Below the pieces are notes generated by a model. The model saw only the letters and a list, made by a program, of their open reading frames with translations, made no database searches and was not told where the DNA came from. Made by a program: the position numbers and the translations under genes. DNA of 64,000 nucleotides from Rhodobacteraceae bacterium HTCC2150 (GTDB lineage Bacteria; Pseudomonadota; Alphaproteobacteria; Rhodobacterales; Rhodobacteraceae): contig AAXZ01000001.1 of NCBI GenBank assembly GCA_000169395.1, positions 310,001-374,000 on the forward strand, given 5' to 3'. The first letter of the stretch is position 1; each line of letters begins with the position of its first letter. Positions 1 through 8,155 of the stretch are shown here, in pieces.

Positions 1-1
1 C

Positions 2-301
2 GCCATCGTTCGTGGCTGGTTGACTAAGGCGTTGGGTGCATCGCGCGGCCCGCAGTGGACCTGTGATAAATGTAATCACGTGCATTCAAACTGGACCGCG
101 ATTTGCGACAGATGTTCTGGCTTTGATACGCTGGCTTGGAAAACCCCGGCCGAAGGTGAATTATCAATGCATGGTTCGACGCAAATGTTGCCTTTGATCG
201 TTGGACAAGCCAAATCAACAGAGCCTTTAGAAGATAGTGCGAAAGAAGATGCGACTATCACAGGCGAGATCATTCTAGATGTTAGGGACGTCAAAGATTG
301 A
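2..301 (+). CDS. hemY: HemY-like protein, C-terminal part (5' end outside window)
   Basis: The frame is open from the window edge, so this is the 3' end of a longer gene. What is visible is a zinc-ribbon-like pair of CxxC motifs (CDKC and CDRC) separated by an HVHSNW stretch and followed by FDTLAWK. This tail is characteristic of alphaproteobacterial HemY, a membrane-anchored TPR protein found in haem biosynthesis gene clusters; its exact role is not settled. The TPR and membrane parts would lie upstream of base 1. The last 27 coding bases overlap the 3' end of the convergent RTX gene. The family call rests only on this C-terminal zinc ribbon. Confidence 0.75.
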   Translation, partial: AIVRGWLTKALGASRGPQWTCDKCNHVHSNWTAICDRCSGFDTLAWKTPAEGELSMHGSTQMLPLIVGQAKSTEPLEDSAKEDATITGEIILDVRDVKD

Positions 302-2806
302 TACGCGATTTGGGGCGATCATAACGCCGATCGACCCAAATTCCGCTGAATTAAAAATGAAATTAGTTTCATCAAGCTCATCTAAATCCACAGATTTTAG
401 AATGAGTTTGTCACCCGTTGATCCACCAGTAAGACCACTTAGGTCAATTTCAGTGGCCCAACCAACATCAGACATCAGTGGCTTTAAGTCTGCAAATTCC
501 AAGCCGAGTGATGACAAATCAATTTGGTCATGGTCGATCTCAAAATCGTGAATCATGTCTTTGCCACTGGCTGTTGAAATAACAAAGGTGTCGTTTTCTT
601 CGTCGCCGGCCCAATTGCCACCCCACATGTGGTCGTCGCCTTCGCCCCCAGAAATGGTATCAGCACCCTTGCCACCGACCAATTTGTCGTTGCCCGACCC
701 ACCTGAAATACTGTCGTTACCACCGCCACCGTTGATGTAATCATTGTCTTCACCGCCGGATGCTGTGTCACCGCCGCTGCCGCCAAGGATTTTGTCATCG
801 CCTGATCCACCATAGATTTCATCGCTGCCCGACCCGCCCCTGATTTGATCGGACCCTTCATCGCCATATAGTTCGTCGTTATCCGCGCCACCGATAACTT
901 TGTCATCACCCGCGCCGCCATAGATTTCGTCGTCACCCTCACCGCCACGCAGAACATCATTGCCGCCCTCGGTGTTGGAAAAGATGGGATCGCGCAATAG
1001 GAATGGTGCAGTGTCATCGACTTCGGCAAAGGCGTCAGATGAACGAGGATCAACCGCCCCATCATTAGATCCCGTTGCAGGTGCCTCGGAAACGAATTCC
1101 GCAAATGCCGATCCATTGTCCCAATCAAGATTGACTTTAAATATCCCACCATCAGAGGCGGTGGAGCCATCAAGATCGTGATCCCCTTTGTTTAAACCAT
1201 AATACAAATTTCCATCGCCATCCAAAAATACAGCACCATAAGCCCCCTTTGACATGCCAGCAGACATATCATCACCGTGCAGCGTACCGGATATCGGAAT
1301 GGATGTTATGACTGGTTGTCCGCCATCAGCCAGACCAGAGATATCGATTTTATGCACCGAACCATTGCCACCATTTTCACTAGGTGCCTCGACCGCGTAG
1401 AACGCATTTTCTTCGGTATTATAGGCGATGTCATAAGCGCGACCTTCAAACAAATCTTTTGGCAAATAGTAGTCTGTGACTAGTGGGTTTCCATCTCCAT
1501 CCAAATTGTCGACATCAATGGCCGACACACGATTAAGCGAGCTGTCAAATGTCCAAAGGTTACCCTCGCTATCAAAGTCGCCAACATAATCGCCGTGGCC
1601 AGTTTTCCCAATACAATAGGCGTTACCCTCGGCATCCATCATGACCAAATCTTGTTTTGAAACGGGATTACCAAGATGATCAAACCCGTCTTTTTTTGCG
1701 ATGCCGTAGATCATGTCGTCTTCGACGTTGAAACCAATTGCATTGATTTTAATGCCCGTCGGTTCACCCGCATCTTCGTAATTTTTGGTTTCAGGATCAA
1801 AGACTTTTAGTTGTCCATCGATGACCTGATAAAGCTTGACTTGACCCGGTGCAAAGGCGGCCACATCAATTTCCTGACCATAAATTTCCATAGTTTTCTC
1901 ATATGAAAAAATTGGGCCATCCATGTTGATAACAACACCGCTTTCATCTTGGCCAGAAACTGTGTTGAACGTTAAAACACCCTCATTGCCGTCACCAACT
2001 ACATCAATAGAATGAGTTTCATAGACGCCGGATTCAGCGGTAATAGTGCCAACAACTTCGCCATTCCACATAACTTCGACTGTACCGCTGGTCAGGCCGC
2101 CGGCCAGATTTGCTGCCAGATCAAATTGGATTGTATAGGTGCCACCCTCCTCGGTTTCGACATTTTGGGACATAGAGGTTTGGCCCTCTATGGTTTCAAC
2201 ATCCCACCCGCCGGAGGCCGCGTATTGATCGAAACTGGTTGGATTTGTTCCATCGGTGTTGGTGTTTAAAAGGTTGTCACCCTGACCATCGCCGTAAACC
2301 AAATCCTCGCCATCACCTGCATTGATAATGTCGTTACCCGCACCACCAACACCAAGGTCATCGCCATCTTCCAGATTTAGGATGTCGTTTCCATCACCGC
2401 CATAGGCATCGTCATTTCCCGAACCTGCGTTGATTAAGTCTTTGCCCGTGCCGCCGTAAATTTCATCATGGCCACCATTTCCAAGAAGAACGTCTTTGCC
2501 GTCACCGCCATAAAGGGTGTCGTCATAACTGTTTAAAGGGGTGCCGGATGTATTGATTGCGTCGGGGCCATAGACCCATTTTCTGTTGATAAATGACCAC
2601 TCTTCGCCAACCATATCGCCGGCAAGAAGATCATCACCACCGCCGGTTTCGATATTATCGCTGCCAGCGTTACCGTTGAACTTGTCAACGCCACCGTTTT
2701 CGCCTGTAATTGTGCCGCCGTTGGGATCAACGTAGCCGTCGCCAAGGTGATCATCACCGGTGGTGCCCACTACGGATGTCACATTTGGGTCGTTTGAGTT
2801 TACCAT
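275..2806 (-). CDS. Secreted RTX calcium-binding protein with internal propeller-like domain
   Basis: An 843-residue acidic protein. The ATG at 2806 is preferred over the one at 2848 because AGAGGG lies just upstream. Two blocks of glycine/aspartate nonapeptides (GGxGxDxxx type) occupy about residues 25-175 and 605-735; these bind calcium in type I-secreted proteins. Between them are a beta-sandwich-like segment (about 175-300, DUF642-like) and a longer segment (about 305-600) with repeated short beta motifs such as IYGIAKKDG and LWTFDSS, resembling a propeller of the DUF6923 kind. The tail (DTFVI...KDMIHDF...DQIDLS) matches the C-terminal region of serralysin-type RTX proteins that carries the secretion signal. 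No type I secretion genes lie nearby. No catalytic motif was recognised, so a surface or extracellular structural role is an inference. Confidence 0.85.
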   Translation of the reverse strand: MVNSNDPNVTSVVGTTGDDHLGDGYVDPNGGTITGENGGVDKFNGNAGSDNIETGGGDDLLAGDMVGEEWSFINRKWVYGPDAINTSGTPLNSYDDTLYGGDGKDVLLGNGGHDEIYGGTGKDLINAGSGNDDAYGGDGNDILNLEDGDDLGVGGAGNDIINAGDGEDLVYGDGQGDNLLNTNTDGTNPTSFDQYAASGGWDVETIEGQTSMSQNVETEEGGTYTIQFDLAANLAGGLTSGTVEVMWNGEVVGTITAESGVYETHSIDVVGDGNEGVLTFNTVSGQDESGVVINMDGPIFSYEKTMEIYGQEIDVAAFAPGQVKLYQVIDGQLKVFDPETKNYEDAGEPTGIKINAIGFNVEDDMIYGIAKKDGFDHLGNPVSKQDLVMMDAEGNAYCIGKTGHGDYVGDFDSEGNLWTFDSSLNRVSAIDVDNLDGDGNPLVTDYYLPKDLFEGRAYDIAYNTEENAFYAVEAPSENGGNGSVHKIDISGLADGGQPVITSIPISGTLHGDDMSAGMSKGAYGAVFLDGDGNLYYGLNKGDHDLDGSTASDGGIFKVNLDWDNGSAFAEFVSEAPATGSNDGAVDPRSSDAFAEVDDTAPFLLRDPIFSNTEGGNDVLRGGEGDDEIYGGAGDDKVIGGADNDELYGDEGSDQIRGGSGSDEIYGGSGDDKILGGSGGDTASGGEDNDYINGGGGNDSISGGSGNDKLVGGKGADTISGGEGDDHMWGGNWAGDEENDTFVISTASGKDMIHDFEIDHDQIDLSSLGLEFADLKPLMSDVGWATEIDLSGLTGGSTGDKLILKSVDLDELDETNFIFNSAEFGSIGVMIAPNRVSIFDVPNI

Positions 2807-2933
2807 TGAATTTCCCTCTTGAAAACTTTTCTGGCCAAAAAGTAACAAGGGGCGGCTTTCAATTCGTTAAGCGAAAACCACTAAGAGCGTAAAAATTTAG
2901 GAAAACCTTAGGGTATGATCCTCTGAAAAATGA

Positions 2934-3131
2934 TCAGGTGGGGCCAGACTTTGCCGCCAACTCAAAAGCGGTTTTCAAGCTGTCAGGATCGCCAACGTGA
3001 TTGCACAAAATCAGCACAAGCCGCGCATTAAGAGCGTGGCTTTCCTCGTCACTTAACCCTGCATGCAGATCAATAAGATCTGAATAAAACCCATCTGGGT
3101 CGGTGATATTTGCATTCATTTCTAACGGCAT
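2934..3131 (-). CDS. DUF2783 small protein, probable MhaB-like coupling subunit
   Basis: A 65-residue protein (MPLEMNANITDPDGFY...) of the DUF2783 family, which typically sits next to FAD-dependent aromatic monooxygenases. Its ATG at 3131 lies one base after the TGA of the upstream monooxygenase, so the two are almost certainly co-translated; a second ATG at 3119 is possible. In Pseudomonas putida the 3-hydroxyphenylacetate 6-hydroxylase consists of a flavoprotein, MhaA, and a very small coupling protein, MhaB, encoded with the homogentisate genes. Size and context here fit MhaB. The functional assignment is inference from context; the DUF2783 call is from sequence. Confidence 0.75.
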   Translation of the reverse strand: MPLEMNANITDPDGFYSDLIDLHAGLSDEESHALNARLVLILCNHVGDPDSLKTAFELAAKSGPT

Positions 3132-3132
3132 A

Positions 3133-4740
3133 TCAGCATCCCATCGCTGTAATAAGTGCGGCTTTGATCGCATCAGAGTCAACATGTGACCAACGCGCAG
3201 CGACATGCTGATCCGGACGAATTAGATAGACCGCTTGATTTGCTTGCCCAAGGTATCGTTCTGCCAACAACGTGCCACCGGTTGCGTCCAAAGATGTTAC
3301 CGTGGCTGTTACGCCATTAGCACTGATCCCATCCAACGTACAATTCAGTGCCAAAATCTGAAAACCTTTGCCAAATTGGGACAGCAGCCACGCGTCCTGA
3401 ACGGGCGCATCGCACATTGGTTTTCCAACCGCGGTTCTGTCAGGTAATTCGGCACTATCAGGGCCGTTTAGTTTTGAGTTTTGGTAAGTACAAGGAACAG
3501 ACAGTCGCCCTGAATTCACCAAGGGGCGAGCAAAGGGTGCGTGTTCAACCAAATCTAAAACAGCCTCACGGAACATCTTTGTCACATCGGTTTTTGGTGT
3601 CATGAAATCCGTGGTGCGTGACGAATTTAGGATGTTTTCCTCGGCCCCATGTTTGCGTTCTGTGTGATAGGTATCCAACAGGCTTTCGGGTGCTTGGCCG
3701 TTAATCACCAAGGCCAGCTTCCAGCCTAAATTATCGACGTCTTGGATACCGCCATTACAGCCGCGTGCACCAAAGGGGCTGACCTGATGGGCACTGTCAC
3801 CTGCAAACAAAACCCGCCCATGGCGATAGTTTTCCATGCTGGCACATTGGAATGTGTAAACGCTGACCCATTCAGGTGTGAAGGTTACATCGGGTCCTAA
3901 CATAGCCTGTACTTTGGGCATGTAATATTCGGGTTGAACAACGGCTTGTCGATCAATGTCCCAGCCCAACTGAAAATCAATGCGCCAAACGTCATCAGGT
4001 TGTTTATGCAGCAGTACTGATTGGCCCGGGTTAAAGGGCGGATCGAACCAAAACCAACGCTCTGTTGGAAATGGCGCATCCATTTTGACGTCGCAGATAA
4101 GGAAGTTATCCTCAAATACGCGACCCTCAAATGACAGGTCCATCATCTGGCGCACAGGGGAACGCGCGCCATCACAAGCAATCACCCAGTCCGCCTCTAT
4201 TTGATAGGGCCCATCGTCATTTTCCAGATCAAGGGTGGAATAACGGTCGTGATTGGTGATGCCTTTGATGGCCGTCTTGCCACGGATTTCGATCGGCACG
4301 CCCTTGGCCTGCTGCCGGCGAATTTCCTCGACCAGAAAGCGTTCAAAATAGGGTTGTTGCAGGTTGATAAAGGCGGGGCGATTGTGCCCTTCTTCTGGCA
4401 ACAGATTAAAATCGTAAATTTGACGGGTTTGGCGGAATACTTTGCCGACATTCCAAACGACGCCTTTGTCCACCATGGGATCACCTGCGCCTAAACGGTC
4501 ACAAATTTCCAGCGTGCGTTTGGCGAAACAAATTGCCCGACTGCCGACACCAACACCGTCGTGATCATCCAACACAAGGCAGGAAACGCCCTTTAGTCCC
4601 AGATCAAGGGCCATGGCCATACCGACAGGCCCTCCACCAATGATCACAACGCTGTGGCGTACCGGTTTTTCGACGTTCTGATCCGGAGTCGGCTGAAAAG
4701 GATAAAGGCGAAATGCGGTTTCGTAACGAACATCGACCAT
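3133..4740 (-). CDS. FAD-dependent aromatic monooxygenase (MhaA/MhpA-like)
   Basis: A 535-residue class A flavoprotein hydroxylase. An N-terminal Rossmann fold shows VVIIGGGPVGM (about residues 31-41), and the second FAD motif GDSAHQVSPFGARG lies near residue 317. A C-terminal thioredoxin-like domain follows, as in 3-(3-hydroxyphenyl)propionate hydroxylases. It lies in the homogentisate operon, three bases after the DinB-like gene and immediately before DUF2783. The most economical role is NAD(P)H- and O2-dependent ring hydroxylation that produces homogentisate, for example from 3-hydroxyphenylacetate. The substrate is inferred from neighbours, not from residues. Confidence 0.85.
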   Translation of the reverse strand: MVDVRYETAFRLYPFQPTPDQNVEKPVRHSVVIIGGGPVGMAMALDLGLKGVSCLVLDDHDGVGVGSRAICFAKRTLEICDRLGAGDPMVDKGVVWNVGKVFRQTRQIYDFNLLPEEGHNRPAFINLQQPYFERFLVEEIRRQQAKGVPIEIRGKTAIKGITNHDRYSTLDLENDDGPYQIEADWVIACDGARSPVRQMMDLSFEGRVFEDNFLICDVKMDAPFPTERWFWFDPPFNPGQSVLLHKQPDDVWRIDFQLGWDIDRQAVVQPEYYMPKVQAMLGPDVTFTPEWVSVYTFQCASMENYRHGRVLFAGDSAHQVSPFGARGCNGGIQDVDNLGWKLALVINGQAPESLLDTYHTERKHGAEENILNSSRTTDFMTPKTDVTKMFREAVLDLVEHAPFARPLVNSGRLSVPCTYQNSKLNGPDSAELPDRTAVGKPMCDAPVQDAWLLSQFGKGFQILALNCTLDGISANGVTATVTSLDATGGTLLAERYLGQANQAVYLIRPDQHVAARWSHVDSDAIKAALITAMGC

Positions 4741-4743
4741 AGT

Positions 4744-5268
4744 TTAGCTCCAATAAGGTTTCACGGAAGGGATACGCCCGTTTTCAAGGAAAAATTCGTC
4801 CAACTGGGGCGGCTCAATTCCCGCATGAGACAACATCGCGTGGATTTGGCCGCGATGATGAATTTGGTGCTGAAACAAGTGCAGCAACACCCAATCCACA
4901 CGCTCATCAACAAGGCCATCTTTGCGTTCTATCTGACAATTTGATACCAAGACGTCAGGCTGGATATCCTTGCAAAACATCGCAAGCTCGAGGTCAACGT
5001 CGGCTTGTAATGCACCCAAGGCAGCGACACTTTTTACGTCATCACGTTGAAATATTTGCCGACCTTTTCCCGCCGCCTTCAGGGCGTCGGCATAATACAA
5101 GTCAACTTCATAAATATGATTCAACGTGCGAATGATCGACCCAAAAAAGGATGGACGGTTGGCGGTAACATCTTCATCCGACATCGGCAATATAGCCTTA
5201 TATAGTGTCGAATTAGCCCAAGCATTGTTTAATGCCTGCATCATAAAATGATTTGATGTTGCCGTCAT
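4744..5268 (-). CDS. DinB-family four-helix metal-binding protein
   Basis: 174 residues with the DinB/YfiT fold signature. A histidine near residue 51 (TLNHIYEVD) and a C-terminal HQIHHRGQIHAM segment provide the usual three-histidine metal site. Related proteins include thiol-dependent maleylpyruvate isomerases and bacillithiol transferases, so a thiol-dependent transferase or isomerase role in the aromatic pathway is possible but not shown. A conventional zeta-class maleylacetoacetate isomerase (maiA) is already in the operon, so this may handle a side product. Spacing is 3 bases on both sides, which places it firmly in the operon. Confidence 0.8.
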   Translation of the reverse strand: MTATSNHFMMQALNNAWANSTLYKAILPMSDEDVTANRPSFFGSIIRTLNHIYEVDLYYADALKAAGKGRQIFQRDDVKSVAALGALQADVDLELAMFCKDIQPDVLVSNCQIERKDGLVDERVDWVLLHLFQHQIHHRGQIHAMLSHAGIEPPQLDEFFLENGRIPSVKPYWS

Positions 5269-5271
5269 TTT

Positions 5272-6222
5272 TTACCCCTGTAACGCTGCCCACATATCCA
5301 GATCGCGCTGGGCGGTCCAAATGCGAGGGTGAAGGATGCCTCGAGCCTCGTCATAGGCGCGTGCTACGTTAAACGGCAAGCAATGCTCATAGATGGCAAA
5401 GTCTTTGAACTTTGGATCGCACACATCGCGAACGGCGTCCCATGCATCCTTTAGCGTGCCACCTTTGGCGGCAACCTGTGCGGCGGGGCGGTAGGTGCTT
5501 TCGACAAAATCGCGCGTGGCCGCAATCGCGGCATCGACCATATCAACGCCGACCAGCGCATCACCGCGACCGGGGGCAATTGATTGTGGGTTATAGGCTT
5601 TCACCGCATCAAGAGTGTTGCCCCAATCAGCAAAGTGACCATCGCCGCAATAACAAGCGGAATGATATTCAACGATATCGCCGGTGAACATCACCTCCTC
5701 ATCTGGTACCCAAACAACCGCATCACCTGCTGTATGGGCGCGACCGATTTGTTTAATTTCCACGCGACGGTTGCCAAGGAAAACGGTCATGCTGTCGCTG
5801 AAAGTTGTGGTTGGATAGGTTAAACCCGGAATGCTCTCGTGACCCTCAAACAGGCGAGGGAAGCGTTGGAATTCGCTGTCCCAATCTTCTTGGCCGCGTT
5901 CCATGACCATGCCACGTGCCACGTCTGACATGATGATTTGCTGCGCACCAAAGGCGGATGCACCCAAAACGCGGACGGCGTGATAATGAGTCAAAACAAC
6001 ATGGGTGATTGGCTTGTCAGTGATTGAGCGAACTTTTTCAATGACCATGTTGGCCAAACGGGGTGTTGCTTGTGCCTCGACGATCATCACGGAATCATCG
6101 CCAATAATGACGCCAGAATTTGGGTCCCCCTCGGCGGTAAAGGCCCAGATGTCTTTGCCCACCTCGGTAAAGGTGATTTTCTTTTCGCTCATGTCCCCTT
6201 GGGATGCGAATGCTTTAGCCAT
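5272..6222 (-). CDS. Metallo-beta-lactamase-fold protein with altered metal site
   Basis: 316 residues from the ATG at 6222, which has a strong GAAGGAG 8 bases upstream; an in-frame ATG at 6333 would overlap fahA and is rejected. The MBL fold is recognisable: VVLTHYHAVR (residues 75-84), GRAHTAGDA (160-168) and FTGDIVE (179-185). The canonical HxHxDH signature reads HYHAVR, so the aspartate and histidine that bind the second metal are Val83 and Arg84. The later GHG/GRG position reads PGRGD. It could be a one-metal enzyme or a non-hydrolytic member. Co-transcribed with fahA and the DinB gene. Confidence 0.85.
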   Translation of the reverse strand: MAKAFASQGDMSEKKITFTEVGKDIWAFTAEGDPNSGVIIGDDSVMIVEAQATPRLANMVIEKVRSITDKPITHVVLTHYHAVRVLGASAFGAQQIIMSDVARGMVMERGQEDWDSEFQRFPRLFEGHESIPGLTYPTTTFSDSMTVFLGNRRVEIKQIGRAHTAGDAVVWVPDEEVMFTGDIVEYHSACYCGDGHFADWGNTLDAVKAYNPQSIAPGRGDALVGVDMVDAAIAATRDFVESTYRPAAQVAAKGGTLKDAWDAVRDVCDPKFKDFAIYEHCLPFNVARAYDEARGILHPRIWTAQRDLDMWAALQG

Positions 6223-6244
6223 AATATTTCTCCTTCGCTGACCC

Positions 6245-7504
6245 TTAGGTCCAGTCTGATTTTTTGATTGCGGGTAGGATTGTACCGATACAGTCACCAA
6301 AACCAACGCGGTATCCATCGCCGATGGCAGCACCCGTTAGGTTAATCGTATCGCCATCCTCTAGGAATGTACGGGTTTCGCCAGTTTCCAGTGTGATAGG
6401 CTCTTTGCCACCCCAACTGATTTCCAACATCGAACCAAGCGTTGATTTTTCGGGGCCAGAAATCGTGCCAGAACCCAAAAGATCACCAACATTCATCGGG
6501 CATCCCGCCGTGGTGTGATGCGCCAGTTGCTGTGCGGATGAATAGTACATGTAGTTATAATTCGTTTTACACAAAACCGATGGCTTGTCGGCGCCTTCGG
6601 GTTGGATCGTTGCCATCAGATCAATGTTATAAAGCATTGGACCTGTGTCTTTCAGATGATCCAACAACTCAAACTCACGCTCTGGCGTGTCACACTTAAA
6701 GGGTTCAAGTGCGGCTGTTGTTACGATCCAAGGTGAAATGGTGTTGGCGGTTGCTTTGGCCTGAAACGGACCAAGGGGTTGATATTCCCATGCTTGGATG
6801 TCGCGAGCTGACCAATCATTCAAAATGACATAGCCAAAAATCATTTCATTAGCGGTATCAACGGTAACGGGACCATCAGAGAAACTGCCAACGATTGCGC
6901 CCATTTCAAGTTCGATATCAAATCGCTTGCACGGCTCAAACCGTGGAACTGTATCATCTGGACCCTTAAGTTGACCCCAAGGACGGCGGACATCAGTACC
7001 AGAAACCACCACAGACGAAGCGCGACCATTATAGCCGATCGGGATGTGCAGCCAATTTGGTGGCAAGGCGTTTTCTGCGCCACGGAACATGGTGCCAACG
7101 TTAATCGCGTGATGTTTGCCAGCATAAAAATCGGTGTACTCGGCCACTGCAAATGGCAAATACATGGTGGCGTCTTTCATTGATACCAGATGCGGCTCAA
7201 TACGTGCTTGATCGCTAGAACCCTCGGCTAGCATTGCTGTCAAAGAGGCACGGAAGCTTGCCCAAACGGCGGGGCCTTCTTCCATGAAATCATTCCAAAA
7301 TGGTACGTCAAACACGTCTTGTTCAGCGGCTTGCAAAATTCCTTCGGCCTCTAGTGTTGTCACATCGACGATCATATCCCCGATGGCCACACCACAACGA
7401 GGTTCATTTTCATCAGTTGAGAACACGCCGTAAGGCAGGTTGTTCAAGGGGAAATCGGTGTCATGCGAATTTGCACTGCTCACCCAAGAATTAAGAATTG
7501 GCAT
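6245..7504 (-). CDS. fahA: Fumarylacetoacetase
   Basis: 419 residues, the usual length for the long, eukaryote-like form. It hydrolyses fumarylacetoacetate to fumarate and acetoacetate, the last step of homogentisate breakdown. The N-terminal domain (NSWVSSANSHDTDFPLNNLPYGVF) and the catalytic FAH domain with FELEMGAxVG-like (IELEMGAIVG), NDWSARDIQAWEYQPLGPF and GDLLGSGTISGPE motifs are all present. It lies 18 bases after maiA and 22 before the MBL-fold gene on the same strand. Confidence 0.96.
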   Translation of the reverse strand: MPILNSWVSSANSHDTDFPLNNLPYGVFSTDENEPRCGVAIGDMIVDVTTLEAEGILQAAEQDVFDVPFWNDFMEEGPAVWASFRASLTAMLAEGSSDQARIEPHLVSMKDATMYLPFAVAEYTDFYAGKHHAINVGTMFRGAENALPPNWLHIPIGYNGRASSVVVSGTDVRRPWGQLKGPDDTVPRFEPCKRFDIELEMGAIVGSFSDGPVTVDTANEMIFGYVILNDWSARDIQAWEYQPLGPFQAKATANTISPWIVTTAALEPFKCDTPEREFELLDHLKDTGPMLYNIDLMATIQPEGADKPSVLCKTNYNYMYYSSAQQLAHHTTAGCPMNVGDLLGSGTISGPEKSTLGSMLEISWGGKEPITLETGETRTFLEDGDTINLTGAAIGDGYRVGFGDCIGTILPAIKKSDWT

Positions 7505-7522
7505 TTGTCGTCTTTCTGTAGC

Positions 7523-8155
7523 TTATCCCGCGTCGGGTTGGTTTTCTGGTCGCGCCGCATCAAAGGCGGGCAGGGCGAGGCAATTTTTCTCAATGTCGGT
7601 CAGTCGCACGAAAGGCGCAAGGTCTAACCCCCACCGATGTGCATTATAAAGTTGCGGGATCAGGCAAAGATCAGCTTGCGTTAACGTATCGCCAAAGCAA
7701 AACTTGCCAGTCGCATCAATCTGTTCCTGAAAAGCAGTGAACCCACGATGCATCCATTCACACATCCAGCGGATCACATCGTCTTGGGTTTGCCCCATGT
7801 CGGATTTCAAAAAATCACCGACCTTGAGGTTATTGATGGGATGAATTTCCATGGCAATTGTCTGCGCGGCGGCACGTACTTTGGCGCGTTCGATAGGATC
7901 GTTTGGCAAAAGTGTCATGTCTGGATAAACCGCATCTAGATAATCCAAAATCGCCATGGATTGCGTCAATGCAGTGCCATCATCCAAAACAAGCGTGGGA
8001 ACACCGGCCAAAGGGTTAAGTGCCGCGTAATCATCACGTTTTTGATCGCCCTTAACCAGATCAACAGGCACGGTTTCAAAACTCAGACCCTTAAGGTGCA
8101 AGGCAATGCGAACGCGGTACGACGTGGTCGAGCGCCAATAGGAATACAGTTTCAT
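7523..8155 (-). CDS. maiA: Maleylacetoacetate isomerase (zeta-class GST)
   Basis: 210 residues. The N-terminal thioredoxin fold carries the zeta-class signature (YSYWRSTTSYRVRIAL; the serine and following residues contact glutathione), followed by the all-alpha GST C-domain (DLCLIPQLYNAHRWG). It isomerises maleylacetoacetate to fumarylacetoacetate using glutathione. The start codon abuts the hmgA stop (TAG then ATG), indicating translational coupling. Confidence 0.95.
   Translation of the reverse strand: MKLYSYWRSTTSYRVRIALHLKGLSFETVPVDLVKGDQKRDDYAALNPLAGVPTLVLDDGTALTQSMAILDYLDAVYPDMTLLPNDPIERAKVRAAAQTIAMEIHPINNLKVGDFLKSDMGQTQDDVIRWMCEWMHRGFTAFQEQIDATGKFCFGDTLTQADLCLIPQLYNAHRWGLDLAPFVRLTDIEKNCLALPAFDAARPENQPDAG

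Noticed and set aside
553-1173. 206-codon frame on the minus strand inside the RTX gene
   Set aside because: Arises from the repetitive GGxGxD codons read in another frame; no ribosome site or family match.
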